DNA from: Syntrophotalea acetylenivorans
Lineage (GTDB): Bacteria; Desulfobacterota; Desulfuromonadia; Desulfuromonadales; Syntrophotaleaceae
NCBI RefSeq assembly: GCF_001887775.1
Contig: NZ_CP015519.1
Span: 2,604,001 to 2,668,000 of the forward strand
Length of the DNA stretch: 64,000 nucleotides
Direction: 5' to 3'
The notes under the pieces are model-generated. The model had not been told where the DNA came from. It did not search any database and worked only from the letters and a program-made list of their open reading frames with translations. Each line of letters begins with the position of its first letter. Position 1 is the stretch's first letter. A program made the position numbers and the translations under genes. This document shows, piece after piece, positions 50,008 through 59,944 of the stretch.

Positions 50008-52833
50008 ATGGACCCCTTTGTCTCTGCCCAGCTTGTCCTGCTCACCAATCGAATCAACGCGTACGGCAAGGAGAATCTCGATGATATCCTCCATGCTCTG
50101 GCCGAAGCGGTGCATCTTATTACCGGTCGAAGCAGTTGCCGACTCTACCTTGAAGATCTTACCAGCGGCAGTTTAATCTGTGCCCTGGCCACCGGTCGAC
50201 AAGCCGAGGAGATACGTCAGCAGAGCTTCCCCATCAATACCGTCGACTGTGTGGTTTCACAGGTCTATCATAGCCACGAAGAACAGCAACTTGCGGATTT
50301 AAAGACGGCAGGCATTGAGTTGGAGCAGCAGTTAGCCGAGCGTTTTTCCATCCGCGCCAGCTACTATTTGCCCCTTCACCATCATGGTCGGGCGGTAGGA
50401 GTGCTGTGTATCGACAGCCGTCGAAAAAATCAGCTGCTCGAGCCTGAACAGTGCCGGCCCCTACGCAGTTTTATCGACGGCATCATGTCGGCTATCGATC
50501 AGGCGCGTCTTTATCATCAACAGATGGTCCTGGCCCGTTGGGTCGACGAGGCAAAGAAAAAGGAGGCCGCCTTCTGTATGGTGCAGTCAGCGGTGCGCCT
50601 CATCGACAAGCTGGCTTTGGCGGCGGTGTTGGTGCCCTGCCCGGCAGGAAGCGACAACGGTGAGGAGATGCTGCAGATTCTGGCCTCCTACGCTGAACAG
50701 CGCGAAGACAAGCAGGCCTATGAAACCCAAAGGCTCATCGACCTTGGCCCCGGTAAGTCGTTGCTTAGCCGCTATATAAACAGCAACGGGGTGATTGTCG
50801 ATGAAACCTTGCTGGAGCCGCTGTATCTGCCGACTTTGTCCGAGGAGTTCTTGCAAAAACGTTACCTGACCGAGGAGCTTGGCCTGCGCTCCCTTTACGT
50901 GGTACCCCGCTACGATCCCCGCACCCGGCGGGTTATCTGCCTGGTCAACTACTACAGTCGAGGCAGTGATCATTTTACCGAATTTGAAAAGGGCCTTTTG
51001 GAAGCCCATGCGGAGATGGCTCAGCGGGTCATTCAAGAGATCGGGGACGAGCACATGGAGATTCAGGTGCTGGCCGAGATCAACGACCTGCTGCAGGAGA
51101 AGTTCGAAGGCGTATCGCCCTTCCTCAACAGTGTACTATCCAAAGCCACCGAGTTGATCGGGGCCGATGCGGGCAGTATCGCCCTGGTTCGTAAAACCGG
51201 AGGCGAAAGCTGGTTGGTAGTTGAGGAAGCGGACGGCAGTCTGGTCGGCGCCAAGAGCAAGCAACGGCTGAAAAAGCACATTCCCCTGCTGCGGATCGGC
51301 GGCAACGAACTGCCGCCTGATGTTCGCAGCATGACCGGTTTTGTAGCCGCCAGTGGTCGGCCCTATCTGGTGGTCGATAGTGTCGAAGAAAAGCGGTCCG
51401 GCGGCTACTATTACGAGATTACCGACATCATTCGCAGTGAGCTGGGTGTGCCGGTCATCTGTGAGGAAGAAGTCATCGCGGTGATCTGCCTCGACAGCTT
51501 GCGCCCTTATTACTTCACCGATGAGCACATACGTATTCTACAAATCATCGGTCGCATGATAGCCCGCCATCTGGCGGATATGCTGCATATCGAGCAGCTG
51601 ACCAGCGAGGTTCATCGACTCGGTAGTGACGTCGACTACAAGGATCCCAAGGTCTCCTCCTACAAACTCGGCAACCTCATCGGTAACTCGGCCAAAGCCG
51701 ACGAACTGGTTGAATTCATACAGAAAGTTACCCCGCCGCTGTTCAATCGCATCACCATGTGGTTCAACAGCGACGTACGCGAGGCGACCCTTGGGCTGCC
51801 GTCGCTGCTCATCACCGGGGCCACCGGCAGCGGCAAAGAGTTTTTGTTTAACAGCATCTACTCCCGACTCAACGATTTTTATCGTGAGAAGATCAGCGAT
51901 AAAGGTGAGTTGCCGGTTAAAAAGACCAACATTGCCGCCTACAGCGGCGAGTTGACCTATTCGGAACTCTTCGGCCACAAGCGCGGCGCCTTTACCGGCG
52001 CCCACGCCGACCGCAAGGGTATTCTCGAAGAAGCTCACGGCGGCCTGGTGTTCCTTGACGAGATCGGCGATGCCGATCCCAAGACCCAGGTACAGCTGTT
52101 ACGATTTCTTGACAACGGCGGCTTCGTGCGCCTCGGCGAGAACCTGACCCGATACGCCCGGGTGCTGCTGGTAGCGGCCACCAACAAAGACCTCGGCCAG
52201 CTGATTCGCGAAGGCCGCTTTCGCGAGGATCTCTACCATCGACTCTCCGAATTGAGTATCGAAGTGCCCTCCCTCAACGATCGGCGTGAGGATATTCCCG
52301 ATCTGGCGACCCACTTTCTGGGCAAGTTGTATCAGGTTTATAAGCCGGCCGACGAGCAGGAGGAGGACGACACTCCGATTTTGTCCCGCGCCGCCCGTGA
52401 TCTGCTGACCCGGCACAACTTTACCGGAAATATCCGCGAATTGCGCTCGATCCTGGTGCGGGCTCTGTTCTTTCGCAACGGCCCGGTGATCACCGAGCAG
52501 GACATCGAGCGAGTGCTGATCGCCCAGGCACCGCCGGGCAGCACCGCCACCGCTGAACAACTCACCGGCAAGGTGGCCCGGGAACTGTTGGAGGCCATTC
52601 TTCAGGGCGAGGGCGACTTCTGGCAGACGGTACACGAGCCTTTTTCTGAAAAACGCATCTCCCGCGACGTGGTGGCCAAGGTTGTGGACCTGGCCCGTAC
52701 CCAGGGCGCAAACAGCATGCCCCAGGTGGCGACCCTGCTTAAGGCCTGCAGCGATCCGGCCGGTGATGACGAACAGCGACGGATTTTCTACAAGTTCAAG
52801 AACTTCCTGTATAAAACCATCAAGCTCGGCTGA
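50008..52833 (+). CDS. GAF-domain sigma-54-dependent activator without evident DNA-binding domain
   Basis: A 941-residue regulator. An N-terminal GAF domain (about 15-165: HLITGRSSCRLYLEDLTSGS), a middle region (about 190-350), a second GAF (about 365-530) and a sigma-54 AAA+ domain (about 560-800) follow in order. Walker A GATGSGKE is near residue 606, GAFTGA near 660 and GGLVFLDEIGD near 680. The sensor/arginine-finger region FREDLYHRLSELSIEVPSL is intact. The C-terminal 100 residues show no Fis-type HTH. It could activate from solution or bind DNA unusually; its targets are unknown. ATG 50008 has gaggaatc upstream. Confidence 0.88.
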   Translation: MDPFVSAQLVLLTNRINAYGKENLDDILHALAEAVHLITGRSSCRLYLEDLTSGSLICALATGRQAEEIRQQSFPINTVDCVVSQVYHSHEEQQLADLKTAGIELEQQLAERFSIRASYYLPLHHHGRAVGVLCIDSRRKNQLLEPEQCRPLRSFIDGIMSAIDQARLYHQQMVLARWVDEAKKKEAAFCMVQSAVRLIDKLALAAVLVPCPAGSDNGEEMLQILASYAEQREDKQAYETQRLIDLGPGKSLLSRYINSNGVIVDETLLEPLYLPTLSEEFLQKRYLTEELGLRSLYVVPRYDPRTRRVICLVNYYSRGSDHFTEFEKGLLEAHAEMAQRVIQEIGDEHMEIQVLAEINDLLQEKFEGVSPFLNSVLSKATELIGADAGSIALVRKTGGESWLVVEEADGSLVGAKSKQRLKKHIPLLRIGGNELPPDVRSMTGFVAASGRPYLVVDSVEEKRSGGYYYEITDIIRSELGVPVICEEEVIAVICLDSLRPYYFTDEHIRILQIIGRMIARHLADMLHIEQLTSEVHRLGSDVDYKDPKVSSYKLGNLIGNSAKADELVEFIQKVTPPLFNRITMWFNSDVREATLGLPSLLITGATGSGKEFLFNSIYSRLNDFYREKISDKGELPVKKTNIAAYSGELTYSELFGHKRGAFTGAHADRKGILEEAHGGLVFLDEIGDADPKTQVQLLRFLDNGGFVRLGENLTRYARVLLVAATNKDLGQLIREGRFREDLYHRLSELSIEVPSLNDRREDIPDLATHFLGKLYQVYKPADEQEEDDTPILSRAARDLLTRHNFTGNIRELRSILVRALFFRNGPVITEQDIERVLIAQAPPGSTATAEQLTGKVARELLEAILQGEGDFWQTVHEPFSEKRISRDVVAKVVDLARTQGANSMPQVATLLKACSDPAGDDEQRRIFYKFKNFLYKTIKLG

Positions 52834-52950
52834 TTCATTGCTTGTTGTCAGCGTAATGAGAGAGAGACAAGTGACAATCGAAAGCTGCAGGAGAGGGGCA
52901 GGGGCCTTCACACATGATGTCAGGAATCTGACGGGCAGAGAGGTAAGGGC

Positions 52951-53445
52951 ATGCAGATTGACTATATGGCAGTAGAGAACTCTCTCGGTTGGTTTATGGT
53001 TGCAGCTACCGAGCAGGGAACCTGCTCGGTGATGCTTGGCGATAGCGAGGCGGATTTGCTGAGCGAGTTAAAACAGAAATTCCCACGGGCACTGATTACA
53101 CGGGACGAGCAGAAATTAAAGTCTCAGGTTGAAGCACTGTTAGAGTGTATGGCCGGCCGCCTGCCTTCTTTGGATTTTCCTCTTGATGAAAAGGGCACAC
53201 CTTTTCAGTTGCGGGTCTGGCAGGAGTTACGACGTATTCCCCGCGGTGAAACAATATCCTACAGTGAGTTGGCCAAGCGTATCGGTCGCCCCAAAGCGGT
53301 CCGTGCGGTAGCGAGTGCCTGCGCCAATAACCCAGTGGCGATATATACCCCCTGCCATCGGGTGGTGCGGCTGAACGGCGAGTTGGGTGGCTATCGTTGG
53401 GGGATCGAACGGAAGCGCCTGCTGCTTGCGATTGAACAGAAATAG
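52951..53445 (+). CDS. ogt: Methylated-DNA-protein-cysteine methyltransferase
   Basis: A 164-residue suicide enzyme that removes the methyl group from O6-methylguanine. Active site IYTPCHRVVR (Cys about 131), HTH SELAKRIGRPKAVRAVASAC and C-terminal LNGELGGYRWGIERKRLLL identify it. RBS agagaggt precedes the ATG. It is separated by 41 bases from the ABC ATPase gene downstream. Confidence 0.95.
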   Translation: MQIDYMAVENSLGWFMVAATEQGTCSVMLGDSEADLLSELKQKFPRALITRDEQKLKSQVEALLECMAGRLPSLDFPLDEKGTPFQLRVWQELRRIPRGETISYSELAKRIGRPKAVRAVASACANNPVAIYTPCHRVVRLNGELGGYRWGIERKRLLLAIEQK

Positions 53446-53486
53446 AAGCGGGCTGGCCTGCGGCGGTCCTGATGGGGATTAGCATA

Positions 53487-54968
53487 ATGTCAGAAGTTGT
53501 GATTACCCGCGTAACAGCGCGGATCAGTGAACAGGTGCTGCTGGGTGAAATAGACTGGACCTTGGGGGCAACTGAGCATTGGGCCGTACTGGGAGCCAAC
53601 GGTTCGGGCAAGTCGGCTCTGGGCCGATTGCTCTGCGGTGAACTGGAGATTCTGACCGGGACCATGAGTTCGGTCGGTCGGGCGGAGTTCGTATCTTTTG
53701 AAACGGTCGAGGAGATTCTGGAGTGGGAACGCTATCACGACGATTCGGATTTTCTCGATCGTATCGATCACGGCACGCCGGTCAGGGACTTTCTGCTGGC
53801 GGATCGGCCGCAAGACGCTATGCACCTGGCGGAGTTAGCACGGCAGTTGGATTTTGTCGACCTGCTCGAGCGGGGCATTCGCTTTTTGTCCACCGGCGAA
53901 ATGCGCAAGGTGACCATCTGTCGCGCCCTGTTGCGCCAACCGCAGCTGCTGGTGCTGGATGAGCCCTTCGACGGCCTGGATCGGGTCTCGTGCGCCGCAC
54001 TGCAACAGTTGATCGCCGATTGCGCCGGGCAGGGCATTCGCATCGTACTGCTGCTCAACCGTTTCAGCGAAATCCTGCCGCTGATCAGTCATGTCGCCTA
54101 TGTAAAGGATTGCTCGCTGCTCGTTGCCGGACCGAAAGAGGAGCTGCTCAACTCAGAATCTCTGCGGCGTCTGCATGCTTTTCACTACACTTTGCCTGCT
54201 CAACTGCCGGAGAGGGATTCGGCCCACGCAGCTCCATTATTGCCGGCGGATGTACCGCTGATCGAGATGCACGATGTCGTGGTGAGCTACGGCGGCAAAC
54301 CGGTTCTGAATCAAATCAGCTGGTCGGTTCTACCCGGTCAGCACTGGCAAATCTCCGGGCCCAACGGCGCCGGCAAGTCGACTCTTCTAAGTCTGGTGTC
54401 CGGTGATCATCCCCAGGCGTACGCCAACGATATTCGTCTATTCGGGCGGCAGCGGGGCACGGGGGAGAGCGTCTGGGAAATCAAACAGCAGTTGGGTCAG
54501 CTGTCGACGGCTTTTCAACAGAATTACCGGGTCGGGGTGACGGCTAAATTGGCGGTGATCTCAGGATTTTTCGATTCCATTGGAGTGTATGGCCAGTACA
54601 GCCCCCGGCAGCAGGAGATCGCCCTGCAGTGGCTGCAGACACTGCACCTGGAACAGTACCGGGATACGCCCCTGCGGAATCTTTCTTATGGCGAGCAGCG
54701 GATGATCCTGCTGGCCCGGGCCATGGTCAAACAGCCGAGGTTGTTGATCCTTGACGAGCCCTGCCAGGGGCTGGATGACATTAATCGGCAGATGGTGCTG
54801 AAGCTGATCGATTATCTGGCCGTTACTGGCGAGACCCAACTCTTGTATGTGACCCACCATGGGGAAGATCAACTGGACTGTATTACCCACCATCTGCAGT
54901 TGGTATCTGCTGAGTCGGGCGGCTATACCGGCCGCATCACTATCGGCGCTAACCTCGCCCGCCAATAA
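53487..54968 (+). CDS. Tandem ABC ATPase, ModF/PhrA-like
   Basis: A 493-residue protein with two ABC domains and no membrane segments. First P-loop GANGSGKSALGRLL (about 35), signature FLSTGEMRKV and Walker B LLVLDEPFDGLD. Second P-loop GPNGAGKSTLLSLVSG (about 298), signature NLSYGEQRMILLARA and LLILDEPCQGLDD. Such proteins are annotated as molybdate-related ModF or photorepair PhrA; the true role is unclear. A frame from 53472 is possible, but ATG 53487 has ggggat upstream. Confidence 0.88.
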   Translation: MSEVVITRVTARISEQVLLGEIDWTLGATEHWAVLGANGSGKSALGRLLCGELEILTGTMSSVGRAEFVSFETVEEILEWERYHDDSDFLDRIDHGTPVRDFLLADRPQDAMHLAELARQLDFVDLLERGIRFLSTGEMRKVTICRALLRQPQLLVLDEPFDGLDRVSCAALQQLIADCAGQGIRIVLLLNRFSEILPLISHVAYVKDCSLLVAGPKEELLNSESLRRLHAFHYTLPAQLPERDSAHAAPLLPADVPLIEMHDVVVSYGGKPVLNQISWSVLPGQHWQISGPNGAGKSTLLSLVSGDHPQAYANDIRLFGRQRGTGESVWEIKQQLGQLSTAFQQNYRVGVTAKLAVISGFFDSIGVYGQYSPRQQEIALQWLQTLHLEQYRDTPLRNLSYGEQRMILLARAMVKQPRLLILDEPCQGLDDINRQMVLKLIDYLAVTGETQLLYVTHHGEDQLDCITHHLQLVSAESGGYTGRITIGANLARQ

Positions 54969-54991
54969 TTCCATCGGCCGGTTTGCGAGCC

Positions 54992-56278
54992 TCAGCTGCA
55001 ATAGGCTGTCAGTCGCTGCTCCACCTGTTTCCGATCCTCCTTATTGTAGGGACCGACCACCACCAGATGCAGGTTGGCTGCGGTAAAATGGGTCTTAGCG
55101 GCTCTTAGCAATTGTTCGGGGCGCAGGGAGCTGCTCTCTTGTCGCTCATCCTCCAGGCTGCGCAAAAAGCCGGTGGTTAAGCCCCAGCCGTAACGGGCCG
55201 ATAGCAGATCGGCGTGGTCGCGGCTGAATTCAAGTTCGAAAAGATAGTTGGTCAGCACGCGAGCCAGTTCCCCATCCCCCACCTGTTCCTGGGTTAATTC
55301 TTCGAAAATCCGCAGCAGTTCCTCTATCGCCGGCAGCAGATTCTCCGGCGTGACGGACAGATCGACGGCAAAGGAGCCGCATTCGTCGAAGAGGGACAGG
55401 TGCGCCTCGGCGTTGTAGGTCAGTCCGAGACCTTCCCGCAGCCGCTGCATCAGCCGGGTGGTACCACCGCCGGAGAGGACCCGCCGCAGCATGCGCAGGG
55501 CCGGGGTGTCGCTGTGGTGGCGACCGGGTATACGAAAGGCCAACTGCAGGTTGAGTTGGGAGTCGGTGTCCGCCACCCAGATGCTGGCCGGACCCGCCGT
55601 GGGGCCGATATTCGGAGGGGAGGTGTGCTCTACCGCTGGGCCGGACCAGGCGCCGAAGGCCTCGGTCGCCGCGGCCAGAGCAGCATTCCGATCGATGCGC
55701 CCGGCCAGAGCGATGACCGTATTGGGTGGCGTATAGTAGCGCTGGTAATAAGTGCGCAGGGCGGTGGCGTCGATGACGTTGATGGACTCAAGGGTGCCGA
55801 TGGTCGGCTGGCTTAGGGGAGATCCGGGCCACAGCAGGCTGTTCATCAGCAAATCGGGGCTAATGACCTGGCCCTCTTGATTAAGGTCTTCCTGAGCTTC
55901 TTCGAGGATGATCTTTCGCTCGGTGTCGATATCGCTTAGCAGGGGGCGTTGCAGCATGGAGGCCAAAAGTTGCAGGCCATCTCCGACATGGTCAGGATGC
56001 AGGCGGCTGTGGTAATAGGTCGTTTCGGCATCGGTCGCCGCGTTGATGTTGCCGCCGATGGCTTCGAAGCGGCTTTCCAAATCCTGGCTGGAGGGGTAAT
56101 CCTGGCTGCCGCGAAACAGCATGTGTTCGAGAAAGTGAGAGATACCGGCCAGCTGCGGTTCTTCGTGGCGGCTACCGACCCCGAGGGAGCAGGACAGTTC
56201 AACGCTATGCAGGTGGGGCATTTCTACGGTGAGCAACCGCAAGCCGTTGGCCAGGGTATCGAGAGTAAATTCGGGCAT
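54992..56278 (-). CDS. M16 family zinc peptidase
   Basis: A 428-residue pitrilysin-family peptidase. The inverted zinc motif HFLEH is near residue 47 (GISHFLEHMLFRGS), with the distal Glu in ERKIILEEAQED about 76 residues later. Both M16 halves appear present (C-terminal part from about 190). Similar cytoplasmic enzymes degrade peptides or process precursors. It is followed on the same strand by no close neighbour, and preceded by the DUF2270 gene 32 bases upstream. Confidence 0.92.
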   Translation of the reverse strand: MPEFTLDTLANGLRLLTVEMPHLHSVELSCSLGVGSRHEEPQLAGISHFLEHMLFRGSQDYPSSQDLESRFEAIGGNINAATDAETTYYHSRLHPDHVGDGLQLLASMLQRPLLSDIDTERKIILEEAQEDLNQEGQVISPDLLMNSLLWPGSPLSQPTIGTLESINVIDATALRTYYQRYYTPPNTVIALAGRIDRNAALAAATEAFGAWSGPAVEHTSPPNIGPTAGPASIWVADTDSQLNLQLAFRIPGRHHSDTPALRMLRRVLSGGGTTRLMQRLREGLGLTYNAEAHLSLFDECGSFAVDLSVTPENLLPAIEELLRIFEELTQEQVGDGELARVLTNYLFELEFSRDHADLLSARYGWGLTTGFLRSLEDERQESSSLRPEQLLRAAKTHFTAANLHLVVVGPYNKEDRKQVEQRLTAYCS

Positions 56279-56310
56279 GGATTAAATATCACTTTATAAA
56301 GGGTTGCCGG

Positions 56311-57012
56311 TCAGAGGTCGGTCAAGGGAGAGTTTTGGTCGTTGCTCTCGTGGGGATAGACCAGGTCTCGGCCACCCCGCTGCTTGCGGCCGAAATGACG
56401 CAGAAACAGCAGATGGACGAAAAAAATTGCCATTAGAGAAAGGGTCAGCCAACCGGGCCAGCCGCCGATGCCGGCTTGATCAAGATATTGCCGCCAGGAA
56501 CGGGCCGGCAGGGGATGCAGCTTGATCTTCAGCAACCAACCGGCCAGCAGAATCGCAAACAGGTAGATGTAATTGGCATGGATTCGCTGTCCCAGAGCCT
56601 GAAAACGGCTGATTTTGTAACGGGGATGGAGCAGGTCCTGAGCCAGTTCTTTTCGCCAGGGAGCCTCGGGACCGTGGTCCATGCGTCCCTGTAAGATGGA
56701 GTGGACGAAATTCTGGTGAATCAGCCGCACCCGGTATTCGTAGGCGTCGTAAAAGCGGAAGCGGCGCGCTTCGACCACCAGCAGCACGTAGATCATGGCC
56801 AGACCGAACAGAAAAGAGCTGTGGGTGATCTCCGGGTGGCTGAAAGAGAACCCGAGAAAAGCCGCTGTGGTGCCGACCGCCCAGTTGGTGGTGCGATCGA
56901 GGCGTTCTCGCCAGGCCAGACTGCGGGTCGCTTCGGCCCGGTAGTAATGAGCCAGGGCGGTGATGGTTTCGGCGCGGGTCAGTTCCTGGCGATCGGGCGC
57001 GCTGTCGGGCAT
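56311..57012 (-). CDS. DUF2270 family membrane protein
   Basis: A 233-residue protein with two hydrophobic pairs (about 45-85 and 145-215). The family segment ALAHYYRAEATRSLAWRERL and the central VVEARRFRFYDAYEYRVRLI are characteristic. Function unknown. It lies 9 bases after hemB, probably in the same transcript. Confidence 0.88.
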   Translation of the reverse strand: MPDSAPDRQELTRAETITALAHYYRAEATRSLAWRERLDRTTNWAVGTTAAFLGFSFSHPEITHSSFLFGLAMIYVLLVVEARRFRFYDAYEYRVRLIHQNFVHSILQGRMDHGPEAPWRKELAQDLLHPRYKISRFQALGQRIHANYIYLFAILLAGWLLKIKLHPLPARSWRQYLDQAGIGGWPGWLTLSLMAIFFVHLLFLRHFGRKQRGGRDLVYPHESNDQNSPLTDL

Positions 57013-57021
57013 GGCGGTCTC

Positions 57022-57990
57022 CTAAAGCAGCCGGGCCGCTTCCTTGGCGTGGTAGGTGATGATCAGGTCGGCGCCGGCCCGTTTCATACCGGTGAGCAGT
57101 TCGAGCATTACTCGGTCATGGTCGATCCAGCCTTTTTCGGCGGCAGCCTTGAGCATGGCATATTCTCCGGAGACGTTATAGGCCGCCAGTGGCAAGTCGA
57201 AATGATCCCTCAGGTCGCGAATGATGTCAAGATAGGCCATGGCCGGCTTGACCATCAGGAAATCGGTGCATTCCTGCACGTCGAGAGCCGCTTCCCGCAG
57301 GGCTTCGCGGCGGTTGGCCGGATCCATCTGATAACTGTGCCGGTCGCCGAACTGGGGAGCTGAGTCAGCCGCATCGCGAAAGGGACCGTAGAAGGCGCTG
57401 GCGTATTTGACGGCATAACTCATGATCGGAATGTGACTGAATTCGTTGGCGTCGAGCATTTCGCGAATCGCCGCCACTCGTCCATCCATCATGTCGCTTG
57501 GCGCCACCATGTCGGCACCGGCCCGGGCATGGGACAGGGCTTCGGCCGCCAATAGTTGCAGGGTGCTGTCGTTGTCAACATCGCCTTCCTTGATCACCCC
57601 GCAATGGCCGTGGTCGGTATATTCGCACAGGCAGACGTCGGTAATCACCGTCAACTCGGGTACCTCGGCTTTAATGGCGGCGATGGTGCGTTGAATGATG
57701 CCGTCGTCGCTGTAGGCGTCGCTGCCCAAGGCATCTTTTTTCTCTGGCAGACCGAACAGCATGATAGCAGGAATTCCAAGGTCAAAGACCTCGCAGGCCT
57801 CCATCACCAGGTTTTCGATGGATTGCTGATAGATACCGGGCATGGACGGGATCTCCCGGCGGATATCCTCGCCGTGAATGCTGAACATGGGATAGATAAA
57901 GTCATCTACCGCCAGGGCCGTTTCGCGGACCATGCGCCGCAGGTTGGGGGTGCGGCGCAGGCGACGGGCTCGATATTCGGGAAAAAACAT
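57022..57990 (-). CDS. hemB: Porphobilinogen synthase (delta-aminolevulinate dehydratase)
   Basis: A 322-residue enzyme joining two 5-aminolevulinates into porphobilinogen. Zinc-binding cysteines are present in [15 protein letters not shown], so it is of the Zn-using class. Schiff-base lysines lie in [20 protein letters not shown] and [19 protein letters not shown] aaggaga. Part of the heme cluster. Confidence 0.97.
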   Translation of the reverse strand: MFFPEYRARRLRRTPNLRRMVRETALAVDDFIYPMFSIHGEDIRREIPSMPGIYQQSIENLVMEACEVFDLGIPAIMLFGLPEKKDALGSDAYSDDGIIQRTIAAIKAEVPELTVITDVCLCEYTDHGHCGVIKEGDVDNDSTLQLLAAEALSHARAGADMVAPSDMMDGRVAAIREMLDANEFSHIPIMSYAVKYASAFYGPFRDAADSAPQFGDRHSYQMDPANRREALREAALDVQECTDFLMVKPAMAYLDIIRDLRDHFDLPLAAYNVSGEYAMLKAAAEKGWIDHDRVMLELLTGMKRAGADLIITYHAKEAARLL

Positions 57991-58282
57991 CCGTAGTCTC
58001 CTTCTGATGTCCGGTTATGCTGGGAAAATAAATCTAAAAATCTGTCTCATGCCCGCTCCTTGCAGTCGCTCAAGACGCAAAGTAAATCAAAGCACCCCAG
58101 AAAACAACAAAACAGAATCGAAATCCATTCTCACCACGAAGTACACGAAGGGAAAAACGAAGGCAAGAGAATCCATAAAGGATTGGTTTTATAAATATGT
58201 CTTCGTGCTCTTCGTGTGCTTCGTGGCCTTCGTGTTACGGCTTTTGGATTTTGCGGCTTTGCGTGAGAATCGACTTTAGATC
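57991..58282. repeat. Spacer with palindromic cacgaag/cttcgtg repeat
   Basis: CCACGAAGTACACGAAG (58134-58150) pairs with CTTCGTGTGCTTCGTGG (58210-58226) with one mismatch. Further cttcgtg units lie around it. It splits the cobA-hemD and hemB genes and could reduce readthrough. No gene. Confidence 0.65.
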
Positions 58283-59803
58283 TCAATTCTTTTGAAAGTA
58301 ATTCCCCAAGGCTTCCACCAGCGCCTCGCAGGTAGCCTCGTTAGGCTCAATATCAACAGTCAGTCCATGTTTTCTGGCGGCGGCCGCAGTCAGCGGGCCG
58401 ATGGCGGCGATTACAGCCTTATCCAGACAGTCTACCTCATGGGGGGCGAGCAGGGCCAGGCAGTGCTCGACGGTAGAGGCGGAGGTGAAGGTCACTGCGT
58501 CAAGCTTTTCGCCGCTTAGCAGTTCCTGTAGCCGGGCAGCACCATCAGCCGCCGGTTTGGTACGGTAAGCGACGGGCGCCCGAACTTCGGCCCCTGATTT
58601 ACGCAGTTCAGTGCAGAGCAGGTCCCGTGCGCTGGCCGAGCGAGGGTAAAGGATGCGTTTTCCCTTCAGGCTCCGTTGCTGCAAGAGTTCGACGATGCCT
58701 TCGGCCTGATATCGCTGTGGGATCAGGTCGGCGCGCAGACCGTGCTCGGCGATAGCCGATGCGGTTTTGGGGCCGACGGCGACGATGGTTACGCCCTGCA
58801 GGGATCGGCCGTCGAGGCCCGCCGCGCTGAGGCGTTCAAAAAAGGCGGACACGCCGTTGGCCGAGGTGAGGACCAGATAGTCTGTTGCAGCCAATTCGGA
58901 AATGGCCGCATCGAGTTCTTTCCAGGAGGAAGGCGGCGCAATTTCCACCGTCGGCAGACAAATTGCCTCGGCCCCGGCGGTTTGCAACAGTCCGGCCAGG
59001 GAATAGGCCTGTTGGGGACTGCGGGTGACCAGTACCTTGCGACCGAAGAGGGGCCGCTGGTCGAACCAGCGCAGTTTGTCCCGCAGCCGTACCACCTCGC
59101 CGATCACGATCACCGCCGGCGGTTTGAGTCCAGCCGCGGCGACCTTTTCGACTACGTCGCCCAGGGTCGCCGTGACCGTCTGTTGTTGGGGGGTGGTACC
59201 CCAGCGTATGACCGCTACCGGCGTTTGCGGGTCGCGGCCGTTGGCCATAAGCTGCTCGGCAATGAGGGCCAGGTTGGTCATGCCCATGTAAAAGACCAGA
59301 GTGCCGACTCCGGTGGCCAGCTTTTGCCAGTCAAGATTGGAGACTTTTTTTTCCGGATTTTCGTGGCCGGTGACCAGCCCCAGGCTGGTGGTAAATTCCC
59401 GGTGGGTCAGGGGGATGCCGGCGTAGGCCGCCGCAGCAAAACCGGCGCTGATGCCCGGCACCACTTCGAAGGGCACCCCGGCAGCTACCAGCTCTTCGGC
59501 CTCTTCACCGCCCCGTCCGAAGACGTAAGGATCGCCGCCTTTGAGCCGAGCCACGACCTGGCCCCGCTGCGCTCGTTCCACCAGTAATGCGTTGATCTGC
59601 GGTTGGGGCGTGTGATGCTGGCCGCGGGTCTTGCCGACGAAGATCCGCTCGGCTTCCGGCGGCGCTTCGGCCAACAGGGCCGGGTTGGCCAAATAGTCGT
59701 AGACCACTACCTCGGCCCGGCGTAGACAGTCGCGTCCTTTAACGGTAATCAGGCCCGGGTCGCCGGGACCGGCGCCGATGAGATAGACGATACCTTGTTT
59801 CAA
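58283..59803 (-). CDS. cobA-hemD: Fused uroporphyrinogen-III C-methyltransferase / uroporphyrinogen-III synthase
   Basis: A 506-residue fusion. Residues 1-245 are the SAM-dependent methyltransferase (VYLIGAGPGDPGLITVKGRD and RLKGGDPYVFGRGGEEAEEL). Residues about 250-506 are HemD (GRKVLVTRSPQQAYSLAGLL, then LTSANGVSAFFERL and FTSASTVEHCLALL). It closes the uroporphyrinogen III ring and methylates it towards precorrin-2 for siroheme or cobalamin. It lies 141 bases after hemC. Confidence 0.95.
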   Translation of the reverse strand: MKQGIVYLIGAGPGDPGLITVKGRDCLRRAEVVVYDYLANPALLAEAPPEAERIFVGKTRGQHHTPQPQINALLVERAQRGQVVARLKGGDPYVFGRGGEEAEELVAAGVPFEVVPGISAGFAAAAYAGIPLTHREFTTSLGLVTGHENPEKKVSNLDWQKLATGVGTLVFYMGMTNLALIAEQLMANGRDPQTPVAVIRWGTTPQQQTVTATLGDVVEKVAAAGLKPPAVIVIGEVVRLRDKLRWFDQRPLFGRKVLVTRSPQQAYSLAGLLQTAGAEAICLPTVEIAPPSSWKELDAAISELAATDYLVLTSANGVSAFFERLSAAGLDGRSLQGVTIVAVGPKTASAIAEHGLRADLIPQRYQAEGIVELLQQRSLKGKRILYPRSASARDLLCTELRKSGAEVRAPVAYRTKPAADGAARLQELLSGEKLDAVTFTSASTVEHCLALLAPHEVDCLDKAVIAAIGPLTAAAARKHGLTVDIEPNEATCEALVEALGNYFQKN

Positions 59804-59944
59804 TGGTGTTTCCTTATTGGTTCGGGCTTCCGTATGGAATGGAGCCTATGAGAAAATAGCGTGTTTGAGCAGCTTGCGGTCATTCTCTCCAAGGTCAGGA
59901 CCTCTAGTTTGGACCTGCTTAAGAACGGTCTTTCAACAGTGTTT

